A DNA stretch of 37,235 nt from Bacillus sp. SM2101 (GTDB taxonomy: Bacteria > Bacillota > Bacilli > Bacillales > SM2101), in contig NZ_JAEUFG010000036.1 in the NCBI RefSeq assembly GCF_018588585.1, forward strand, positions 1 to 37,235, in the 5' to 3' direction. The position numbers and the translations under genes are program-made. Numbering within the stretch: position 1 is the stretch's first letter; each line of letters opens with the position of its first letter. The notes beneath the pieces are model-generated. The model made no database searches and was not told the origin of the DNA. It saw only the letters and a list, made by a program, of their open reading frames with translations. Positions 7,412 through 13,861 of this stretch are shown piece by piece.

Positions 7412-7427
7412 AAGGACATATGTCCTT
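7412..7427. promoter_or_regulatory. Perfect 16-bp palindrome upstream of ydcZ operon
   Basis: AAGGACATATGTCCTT, containing ACA-TA-TGT as in Crp/Fnr-type (PrfA-like) boxes. Taking TATATT at 7394-7389 (minus strand) as the -10 element, its centre falls near -38 to -41, a class II activator position. Binding by the Crp/Fnr protein of this operon is inferred. Confidence 0.5.
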
Positions 7428-7621
7428 ATTTTAGTCATTTTCTTTCAATCATAATATTGGTGAAGTGGTTATAATCATTTGATTTGTTAATAAATTACTT
7501 CTTTAAATTAGTAATCGTATCTACGTCGCGCTGTTGTCCTTTAGGAATTACAACATCGTTTCCAAAAGCGCCTAACAATTAAGATTGATGAGGTGAGAAT
7601 AGCTAAAAAATTAATTCTAAA

Positions 7622-7650
7622 TTGACATGGCTTTATAATTAGATTAATAT
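7622..7650 (+). promoter_or_regulatory. Sigma-A promoter of the ArsR-type gene
   Basis: TTGACA (7622-7627), a 17-bp spacer and TAATAT (7645-7650): near-consensus vegetative promoter 44 bp upstream of the GTG start at 7694. The -10 element lies inside the first operator palindrome. Confidence 0.75.
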
Positions 7651-7672
7651 CTAATTAGATGTATATCTAATT
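7637..7672. promoter_or_regulatory. Triple half-site operator of the ArsR-type regulator
   Basis: Two overlapping palindromes with 8-bp arms: AATTAGAT-TAAT-ATCTAATT (7637-7656) and AATTAGAT-GTAT-ATCTAATT (7653-7672). The inner AATT is shared. The first covers the -10 hexamer and the second the likely transcription start, so binding would block the promoter (autorepression). Confidence 0.75.
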
Positions 7673-7693
7673 GAAGTGGAAGGGGGATAAATC

Positions 7694-8269
7694 GTGCAAT
7701 TAGAAAAAATTGTTCAGTTTCATAAAGTTCTTGGTGATCCGACAAGAATTCGTATTTTAGTCTTGTTGGCACAAGGGCCGTTACATGGTCAAGCAATAGC
7801 GGGAAAGTTAGGATTAAGGCCACCGACGATTACTCATCATGTTACTAAATTAAGAGATCTAGGACTCATTAAAGAAAAAAGGGAGAAAAATACGATTTAT
7901 TTTTATTTAAATAAGAAAGATCTAGAACATAAATCGCTAGCGCTAATAAATGTTATTAACCATAAGGGAGAAGTAGGTATGAGTCGTGATACAAATAATC
8001 AAGCAATACTAAACAACTTTGTAACGAGTGATGGGAAATTAAAAACGATACCTGCACAAAGAAAGAAGAAGTTAATTATCTTAGAATATATTATTAAAGG
8101 GCTAGAGCAGGGACGAAAGTACACCGAAAGAGAGATTAATGACCATATTAAACAATTTCATGATGATTATGCTACTTTACGTAGAGAGCTTATTATGGGA
8201 CATTATATGTATAGGGAAAAAGGAATTTATGAATTAAATCCCCAAGAAATGTGGGCAAAAATTGATTAG
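7694..8269 (+). CDS. ArsR family regulator with DUF2087 domain
   Basis: A 191-residue protein joining an N-terminal ArsR-type winged helix (about 1-75: FHKVLGDPTRIRILVLL, then LRPPTITHHVTKLRDLGLI) to a C-terminal DUF2087 domain (about 115-190: RKKKLIILEYIIKGLEQGRKY and DYATLRRELIMGHYMYREKGIY). DUF2087 is common at the end of Firmicutes regulators and may bind DNA or a ligand; its role is not established. No ArsR metal-binding cysteine pair is present in the recognition helix, so metal sensing is unlikely. The GTG start at 7694 has GGGGG about 8 nt upstream. Its own promoter carries an overlapping palindrome pair, which suggests autorepression. No obvious target gene is cotranscribed. Confidence 0.88.
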   Translation: MQLEKIVQFHKVLGDPTRIRILVLLAQGPLHGQAIAGKLGLRPPTITHHVTKLRDLGLIKEKREKNTIYFYLNKKDLEHKSLALINVINHKGEVGMSRDTNNQAILNNFVTSDGKLKTIPAQRKKKLIILEYIIKGLEQGRKYTEREINDHIKQFHDDYATLRRELIMGHYMYREKGIYELNPQEMWAKID

Positions 8270-8276
8270 ATTGAAT

Positions 8277-8624
8277 GGCTCTTTTCGTAAACTATGTTGA
8301 AATTGTTATAAAAATTGTATAGAATAACTAAATTTTATGGTGTTTCATAATAAAAAAAGTAGAAAAGATGCCCCGAAGTGTATAGGAATAAAACGTGCTT
8401 ATAACATAGAGCGAAAAGCAACATTTTATGCGAAAGCAGCATTTAATTAAGGCTCTTTTTACAAATTATGTTGAAATTGTCATTAAAATTGGATAAATAA
8501 CCAAATTTTATGGTGTTTCATAATAAAAAAAGTAGAAAATTGTCCCAAAGTGTATAGGAATAATACGTGCTTATAGCAAAGAATGAAAAACAGCAATCAA
8601 TGTGAAGATAGCCTAGTGTAAAGA
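8277..8624. repeat. Tandem pair of 174-bp intergenic repeats
   Basis: Copy 1 (8277-8450) and copy 2 (8451 to about 8624) start GGCTCTTTT and share ATGTTGAAATTGT, then a run of 37 identical bases at 8332-8368 / 8506-8542, then AGTGTATAGGAATAA and ACGTGCTTATA. Each ends with an imperfect inverted copy of its start (for example GCGAAAGCAGC at 8430-8440). No open reading frame runs through them. They resemble other intergenic elements in this window (see 20104-20248) and look like a non-coding mobile or structural repeat. Confidence 0.75.
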
Positions 8625-8693
8625 GACGTTTATTGATGATAGAGGGGGATGTTTTATTCGACACTCCTTTGGCTGTTGTAAGAGGTGAGGAAA

Positions 8694-9344
8694 GTGGAAG
8701 TGTCCCAGCTTTATGTGATCATTATAATGATGGTCATTGTAAGTTTCATTCTCATTGGGGGAGTAGTCTTGGAGGTTATTAGTACGCGGAAAAATTATGG
8801 CGTCGTTATGGACTCTAAGATTTTATTTCTCATGAATGTAGTTGTAACCATTCTATTTCCGTTTATTTTCCAAAAATTCGGCAATATTATGGAGAATATA
8901 AGTTTTTATCTAATTTTTGTTTTCTCCATTTTCGTCATCCTTTTTTTGAGATTTTATTATGGTGGAAGAAGTATATCAGTTTATGAGATTACACAGCAAG
9001 AGGTAAAAGCTATCATTAAAGAAGTGTTAGATCATTTGCAAATCGTATATGAAGAGAAGGAAGATGATGTGAATGATAAGTACATATTTGACTTAGTCAA
9101 TGACCGAGCGAAGGTAGTGATGAGTTGGCACCCTCTAAGAGGTCATAAAAGGACGACGATAAATATATCTATTAAGCGGTGGTGGAGAATATCTCGTCAT
9201 GAAGAGGTATTGCAAGACATGCTTCTAAAATTAAAGGCAAACAGACAAAAAAAGTGGTATTGGGAAAAGCATACTCTCATCTTTATCGTATTGTTAATCT
9301 ATATTGTTTTTATAATTAATATTATTGCTAAAATCAACTCATGA
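8694..9344 (+). CDS. Membrane protein of unknown function
   Basis: A 216-residue protein not recognised from any named family. Three hydrophobic segments lie at the N terminus (about 5-25, 40-58 and 68-86) and one at the C terminus (about 193-211). The middle (about 95-185) is a charged, mixed alpha/beta soluble domain with ISVYEITQQEVKAIIKEVL and a basic patch SIKRWWRISRHEEVL. This four-segment layout with a cytoplasmic central domain gives no function. Start: GAGGTG at 8682-8687 is 6 nt from GTG 8694; the in-frame GTG at 8685 overlaps that site. It is isolated between repeats and a long gene-free stretch, so recent acquisition or decay of neighbours is possible. Confidence 0.65.
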   Translation: MEVSQLYVIIIMMVIVSFILIGGVVLEVISTRKNYGVVMDSKILFLMNVVVTILFPFIFQKFGNIMENISFYLIFVFSIFVILFLRFYYGGRSISVYEITQQEVKAIIKEVLDHLQIVYEEKEDDVNDKYIFDLVNDRAKVVMSWHPLRGHKRTTINISIKRWWRISRHEEVLQDMLLKLKANRQKKWYWEKHTLIFIVLLIYIVFIINIIAKINS

Positions 9345-9754
9345 AATTAAATTTGGCTACCAACCAATGTATTTATATGAACCGATACGGTTTTTGGATC
9401 AAGAATCGTATAGATGACTAGCGCAAAGAGCTTTATCAAATTTAGCAATTCAAACACCCCTCATACATAAATTTTAACTAGTATATGAATGTAAGGTTTA
9501 TTTTGCTTGTGTATAAACAACATCTCAATGAAAATCATATGGAATATATGACGTATGAAATAAAGGAATTTAAGATCTAGCTCTATAGTAAATCGGGATA
9601 AAAGCATGAATGGGGTTAGGAGCAAGGCTATAATACAAAAATGCTTTTATAATATTGGAATATACATAAAATCAGAAGTAAACTGAATGAATTATGGTGA
9701 ATAAGTATGAAATAATCCACATAAGTAAGCTAAAAAAATCTAGATCTAAAAATA

Positions 9755-9794
9755 GGGTTGCGTCTAAGTCGAATATTCGACTTAGACGCAACCC
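9755..9794. terminator. Perfect 40-bp palindrome, probable terminator-type repeat
   Basis: Uninterrupted 20-bp arms starting GGGTTGCGTCTAAGTCGAAT and reading the same on both strands, followed by TTATTTATT on the plus strand. A related but imperfect hairpin (11080-11123, sharing CTAAG-CGAA and TTCGACTTA) lies after tctC. This suggests a repeated element that can act as a bidirectional terminator. The 20-bp arm without a loop is unusual and could instead be a protein site or a cruciform. Confidence 0.7.
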
Positions 9795-9924
9795 TTATTT
9801 ATTCCTCATTAGTTTATTTTAATTGTACTTTAGCACCTTTATTAAAATTATTATTACATGATATACCATGAACTTTATGAACAATATTGCCTAAATAAAG
9901 CAAAAAGTTGTTATTTTTATAATA

Positions 9925-9954
9925 TTCACAAAATAATACTCTTGCTTTTATAAT
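9925..9954 (+). promoter_or_regulatory. Sigma-A promoter of tctCBA
   Basis: TTCACA (9925-9930), an 18-bp spacer and TATAAT (9949-9954). The transcription start would fall near 9961, inside the adjacent cre site. Confidence 0.65.
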
Positions 9955-9968
9955 TGAAAGCGTTATCA
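9955..9968. promoter_or_regulatory. CcpA-binding cre site
   Basis: TGAAAGCGTTATCA matches the cre consensus TGWNANCGNTNWCA at every fixed position. It starts one base after the -10 hexamer, so CcpA bound with HPr-Ser-P would block initiation. This predicts catabolite repression of the tct operon by preferred sugars. Confidence 0.8.
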
Positions 9969-9994
9969 AACATAGGATAAGGGGGGATTTTGTG

Positions 9995-10993
9995 GTGAAA
10001 AGATTGTGGGCTTTGATGTTCTGTACATTTATATTACTGTTGGGTGCTTGTAGTAGTAATGCAAATAATGATGCGTCTACAGGTGAATGGCAACCAACTA
10101 AACCGATTGAAGTTATTGCTCCAGGTGGTGCTGGTGGTGGATGGGATACTACTGCACGTACTGTTTCAAAAGTTCTAGAACAAGAAGGGTTAGTAAGTGA
10201 ACGTATGGCAGTTGTGAATAAACCTGGTGGTGGAGGTGCAGTGGGGTGGGCGTATGTAAACAAGAAAAAGGATGATAATCATACAATTTTCGTTACGTCA
10301 CCACCTATTTTGTTTGTCCCATTAAATGGTCAATCAGATGTAGGTCATAATGATTTTACTCCCATTGCTGGGGTGATTGCTGATTTTGCAGCTTTTATTG
10401 TTCACGCAGATTCACCTTTTAATAATATGAATGACCTAGTGAAAGCCTTAAAGGCAGATCCCCAATCAATTTCTGTTGTTGGTGATTCTGCTCCAGGAAG
10501 CATGGATCATTTGCAGTTTGTAAAAGCTGTAAAGGCTGCTGGTGTTGATATAAAGCAATTAAAATATGTATCTGCACAGGATGGTAGTGGAATGAGCATG
10601 TTGCTTGGTAATAAGGTTGATGTGTATTCTACTGGATTGGCTGAAGCAACTGAACAAGCGAAAGCAGGAAAGGTCAAAGTATTGGCGATAACGGCCCCAG
10701 AGCGTCTTGAAGGGGAGATTGTTTCGGAATTCCCTACATTAAAAGATCAAGGAATAGATGATGAGTTTGTAGTTTGGCGTGGCTTTATGGGAACACCTGA
10801 TATGGACCCTATAGCAACAAAATATTATGAAACAGCTATTAAAAATATGATGGAGACTGAGGCTTGGAAGGAGCAAAGAGATAATTTTGGCTGGAAAGAT
10901 AATTTTATGAGCGGTAAAGAATTTAAAGTATTTCTAGATAAAGAATATGAAACGATGGAAAAGCTTATGAAAGAAATTGGTCTTGCTAATTAG
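9995..10993 (+). CDS. tctC: Tripartite tricarboxylate transporter solute-binding lipoprotein TctC
   Basis: Extracytoplasmic binding protein of a TTT-family secondary transporter, about 332 residues. A lipoprotein signal peptide ends in the lipobox LLLGAC (Cys about residue 19), so it is tethered to the outer membrane face. The mature protein has the TctC/Bug landmarks PIEVIAPGGAGGGWDTTAR (about 33-51), NKPGGGGAVGW and GDSAPGSMDHLQF. It captures a carboxylate such as citrate or a related acid and hands it to TctB/TctA. GTG 9992 and GTG 9995 are adjacent; GGGGGG at 9981-9986 is 8 nt from the second. A perfect cre site and a sigma-A promoter precede it. A hairpin at 11080 separates it from tctB and may reduce downstream expression. 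Confidence 0.93.
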   Translation: MKRLWALMFCTFILLLGACSSNANNDASTGEWQPTKPIEVIAPGGAGGGWDTTARTVSKVLEQEGLVSERMAVVNKPGGGGAVGWAYVNKKKDDNHTIFVTSPPILFVPLNGQSDVGHNDFTPIAGVIADFAAFIVHADSPFNNMNDLVKALKADPQSISVVGDSAPGSMDHLQFVKAVKAAGVDIKQLKYVSAQDGSGMSMLLGNKVDVYSTGLAEATEQAKAGKVKVLAITAPERLEGEIVSEFPTLKDQGIDDEFVVWRGFMGTPDMDPIATKYYETAIKNMMETEAWKEQRDNFGWKDNFMSGKEFKVFLDKEYETMEKLMKEIGLAN

Positions 10994-11048
10994 TAGTTGC
11001 AAGGGATTGTTTTAAAAGGTCAGAATCTTAAATGTTAAAGAAAAAAAT

Positions 11049-11062
11049 GTTGATATATCAAC
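11049..11062. repeat. Perfect 14-bp palindrome after tctC
   Basis: GTTGATATATCAAC, immediately before the hairpin at 11080-11123. Its role is not evident. It may form part of an mRNA-stabilising or terminator structure after the highly expressed binding-protein gene. Confidence 0.4.
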
Positions 11063-11079
11063 TTTCATTAACGTGGAGA

Positions 11080-11123
11080 GGGGTGTCTCTAAGCCGAAAA
11101 AATTCGACTTATCGGACAGCCCC
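11080..11123 (+). terminator. Hairpin between tctC and tctB
   Basis: GGGGTGTC-T-CTAAG-C-CGAA / TTCG-A-CTTA-TC-GGACA-G-CCCC with an A-rich loop, followed by TTTAATAT. In an operon this position fits partial termination or 3' mRNA protection, giving more binding protein than membrane subunits. It shares words with the 9755-9794 palindrome. Confidence 0.65.
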
Positions 11124-11182
11124 TTTAATATAAATTATTTAAACATTCGGTTGCTCATTTCTTATAAAAGTAGGTGTTTTAT

Positions 11183-11641
11183 GTGTTCAAGACAATGGAT
11201 CGTAAACTTTCATTGATATGTATTGCAATTGCTACTTGCTATTTGTTTTTAAGCTACCGGCTTCCAGAATATCCGTACGCTATTATGGATGCTGATGTCA
11301 TTCCAAAAGGACTAGGGTTTTTGCTTGTCATTCTTGCTTTCTTGCTTTTTCTTCAAAATAAGCAAGAGACGGAACAAGAGCGGGAAAAGAGGAATGTTGA
11401 TCCAAAGGAAATTCGCATGCTACTTGTTGTTCTTATCATCATAATTATTTATATTTTTTTACTCGAGATAATTGGATTTGTTATTAATACGTTTTTATTT
11501 TTGCTAGTACTCATACGGTTATTAGGATATAAAAAATGGTTAAGTAATACGCTTGTCTCAATCATTTTACCTATAGTCATTTATTTTGCATTTAATTACC
11601 TGCTCAAAATTTACTTACCTCAAGGAATCTTACCATTCTAG
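11183..11641 (+). CDS. tctB: Tripartite tricarboxylate transporter small membrane subunit TctB
   Basis: A 152-residue membrane protein with four hydrophobic segments (about 9-24, 42-58, 77-101 and 105-145 as a bipartite stretch) and the TctB pattern FLSYRLPEY...DADVIPKGLGFLLVILA. It is the small, poorly conserved subunit that partners TctA. Start: AGGTG at 11172-11176 is 6 nt from GTG 11183; the in-frame GTG at 11174 lies within it. It is followed 18 bp later by tctA and lies downstream of tctC, the standard gene order for this transporter type. Confidence 0.88.
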   Translation: MFKTMDRKLSLICIAIATCYLFLSYRLPEYPYAIMDADVIPKGLGFLLVILAFLLFLQNKQETEQEREKRNVDPKEIRMLLVVLIIIIIYIFLLEIIGFVINTFLFLLVLIRLLGYKKWLSNTLVSIILPIVIYFAFNYLLKIYLPQGILPF

Positions 11642-11659
11642 TGAGAGGAGATAATGTTT

Positions 11660-13165
11660 ATGGAAGGTTTAGATAGCTTATTATATGGATTTGATGTAGC
11701 ACTCTCATGGACGAATATACTATATGCATTTGTTGGTGTATTAGCAGGGACGATTATTGGTATGTTACCAGGATTAGGTCCTATTAGCGCCATTGCAATA
11801 ATGATTCCTCTTAGTTATGGTATGGAAGCTGCATCTGCCTTAATATTGATGGCTGGCGTGTATTATGGAGCTGTATTTGGTGGCTCAACATCATCAATAT
11901 TATTAAATGCCCCTGGCGTATCTGGAACAGTCGCAACATCTTTTGATGGTTACCCACTCGCAAAGCAAGGAAAAGCAGGAAAAGCCTTAGCAATTGCTGC
12001 AATTTCTTCTTTTTCAGGGGGGACGATGGGCGTTATTGCTTTAATGTTAATTGCTCCATTAATGGCACGTGTAGCAATTACTTTCGGACCAACTGAATAT
12101 TTTGCATTAATGTTATTAGGATTGACAGCCATCTCAAGTTTATCAGAAGGATCAACAATTAAGGCATTAATTTCCGCAACAGTAGGTATGATGGTGGCTA
12201 CGGTCGGCATGGAGCAACAAACCGGAACACAGCGCTTTACTTTTGATAGTATAAATCTAATAGAAGGGATCGACTTTCTTATTATAGCTTTAGGATTATT
12301 TGCTCTATCTGAAGTTTGTTCTTTAATTTTGTCACGACATCAAAAATCAAATGAAAAAACGAGTGTCGGAAAATTAACGATAACAAAACAAGAGGCAAAA
12401 GAAATCTCGGGGCCAATTGCGAGACATTCTATACTTGGCTTTTTACTCGGAGTATTACCTGGCGCGGGGGCTACAATTGCTTCGTTCATGTCTTATATTA
12501 CTGAGAAACGGATAGCGAAGAATCCCTCTTCCTTTGGCAAAGGGAACTTGAAAGGGATAGCTGCTCCTGAAACTTCTAACAATGCAGCAACGAGTGGTGC
12601 ATTCGTTCCATTGCTAACGTTAGGAATCCCTGGGTCAGGTACAACAGCTGTTTTACTTGGGGCACTTATGGTAGTTGGTGTCCAGCCTGGTCCACTAATG
12701 CTACAAGATCATCCCGATGTCTTTTGGGGAGTTATAGCTAGTATGTATATTGGTAATATCTTTTTATTAGTATTAAATTTACCGTTAATTCCTTTTATCG
12801 CGAAAATTTTGTACATCCCAAAACAGATGCTAATCTCTTTGATCATTGTATTTTGTTTAATTGGTGTTTATGGGGTGAGTTTTAATACATTCGACTTATA
12901 TTTACTAATTGCATTTGGTGTTCTTGGTTATATGATGCGTCTCTACTCTTTTCCAGCACCGCCGTTTATTTTAGCTTTTATATTAGGAGGGATGATGGAA
13001 CAATATTTCAGTCAAGCATTAACAATTTCTAACGGACATTATAGTACTTTTATAGAAAGCCCGATAACAATCATTTTATTAAGTTTATCTTTGCTTTCGC
13101 TATGTATTCCATTTATTCAAAGTCGGGTGAAAAATAATTATAATGGCATAAATAAGGGTGTGTAA
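11660..13165 (+). CDS. tctA: Tripartite tricarboxylate transporter large permease TctA
   Basis: A 501-residue permease with about 11-12 membrane segments. The two family signatures are present: GVLAGTIIGMLPGLGPISAI (about 26-45) and its second-half counterpart LGFLLGVLPGAGATIASFMSY (about 259-279), reflecting the internal duplication. NNAATSGAFVPLLTLGIPGSGTTAVLLGAL (about 308-337) is the other diagnostic stretch. It carries out ion-coupled uptake of the carboxylate delivered by TctC. GAGGAG at 11645-11650 is 3 nt from ATG 11654 but 9 nt from ATG 11660, so the second ATG is chosen. The convergent two-component genes start 18 bp after its stop with no clear terminator between. Confidence 0.95.
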   Translation: MEGLDSLLYGFDVALSWTNILYAFVGVLAGTIIGMLPGLGPISAIAIMIPLSYGMEAASALILMAGVYYGAVFGGSTSSILLNAPGVSGTVATSFDGYPLAKQGKAGKALAIAAISSFSGGTMGVIALMLIAPLMARVAITFGPTEYFALMLLGLTAISSLSEGSTIKALISATVGMMVATVGMEQQTGTQRFTFDSINLIEGIDFLIIALGLFALSEVCSLILSRHQKSNEKTSVGKLTITKQEAKEISGPIARHSILGFLLGVLPGAGATIASFMSYITEKRIAKNPSSFGKGNLKGIAAPETSNNAATSGAFVPLLTLGIPGSGTTAVLLGALMVVGVQPGPLMLQDHPDVFWGVIASMYIGNIFLLVLNLPLIPFIAKILYIPKQMLISLIIVFCLIGVYGVSFNTFDLYLLIAFGVLGYMMRLYSFPAPPFILAFILGGMMEQYFSQALTISNGHYSTFIESPITIILLSLSLLSLCIPFIQSRVKNNYNGINKGV

Positions 13166-13183
13166 ATATAGTTGTGTTTAATA

Positions 13184-13861
13184 CTAAATAGTAAAATATC
13201 TACGTTCAGGCCTTCCAACAGTTCCATAGGTAAGGTCAGCCCTAACTTTATCAACAGAAACTAAATATTCTAAATATCGGCGGGCTGTCGTACGACTGAC
13301 GCCGATATCTTGTCCTAATTCTTCGGCAGTTATTCCTTTATCATATGAGCCCACTTCATCCAACACTTTGGTTAGTGTTAAAGGATCTATTCCTTTCGGT
13401 GTTAATTGTTGTTGATCATCTTTTCTAATTGAACGAAATAAATCATCTACATCTTGCTGTTCAAACATAATAGTATTTTCGATTTGTTGCTTATAAACTT
13501 TATATTTTTCTAATGTATCTTTAAATCTTGGGAAAATAATTGGTTTAATAATATAATCAATTGCTCCGCCTCTTATAGCATCCTGAACCTTTGCTGCTTC
13601 TTTTGCGGCCGTTATCATGATTACATCTGTATTTCGGTAATGTCTTCTAATATACCATAGCAAGTCCATTCCATCTTCTCCAGGAAAATAAACATCTAGC
13701 AAAACAAGATCTGGATGTAATATTTCTAATAATTCATAAGCTTCTTCCGAATTTGTTGCGATACCGCATACAATAAAATTTGAAATCTTTTCAGTAAAGC
13801 GTCGATTGATCTCTGCTATACGCGTATCATCCTCCACAATAAGTACCTTGATTTCACTCAT
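13184..13861 (-). CDS. CitB/DcuR-type response regulator
   Basis: A 225-residue response regulator. The receiver domain (1-120) has the acidic pair D11/D12, phospho-acceptor D56 (LVLLDVYFP) and the lysine of DYIIKPI near residue 106. The C-terminal part holds a helix-turn-helix (about 175-200: ITAEELGQDIGVSRTTARRYLEYL) typical of the CitB/DctR/MalR group that controls di- and tricarboxylate transport. The ATG at 13861 overlaps the end of the kinase gene (stop at 13856-13854) by 8 nt and has AAGGAGAG upstream, so the two are translationally coupled. It probably activates the facing tctCBA genes. A longer reading frame to 13912 lies inside the kinase and was not used. Confidence 0.92.
   Translation of the reverse strand: MSEIKVLIVEDDTRIAEINRRFTEKISNFIVCGIATNSEEAYELLEILHPDLVLLDVYFPGEDGMDLLWYIRRHYRNTDVIMITAAKEAAKVQDAIRGGAIDYIIKPIIFPRFKDTLEKYKVYKQQIENTIMFEQQDVDDLFRSIRKDDQQQLTPKGIDPLTLTKVLDEVGSYDKGITAEELGQDIGVSRTTARRYLEYLVSVDKVRADLTYGTVGRPERRYFTI

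Larger units (their letters stand above)
7351..7693. other. Divergent intergenic region
   Basis: About 340 bp between the minus-strand ydcZ operon and the plus-strand ArsR-type gene. It contains the palindrome at 7412, a weaker inverted repeat TGTTGT-N12-ACAACA near 7530-7553, and the sigma-A promoter plus operator at 7622-7672. No further gene was seen. Confidence 0.5.
9345..9994. other. Gene-free stretch before the tct operon
   Basis: About 650 bp with stops in all frames. It contains a small hairpin followed by Ts (AACCG/CGGTT at about 9380-9395, possible terminator of the preceding gene), the 40-bp palindrome at 9755-9794 and the tctC promoter with a cre site at 9925-9968. Nothing else was recognised between 9400 and 9750. 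Confidence 0.5.

Noticed and set aside
9814-10263. Minus-strand 149-codon frame rich in proline
   Set aside because: It is the antisense shadow of the Gly-rich start of tctC. It has no ribosome site and covers the tctC promoter and cre site.
11950-12210. Minus-strand frames inside tctA
   Set aside because: They are antisense to a highly conserved permease segment, without ribosome sites or recognisable domains.
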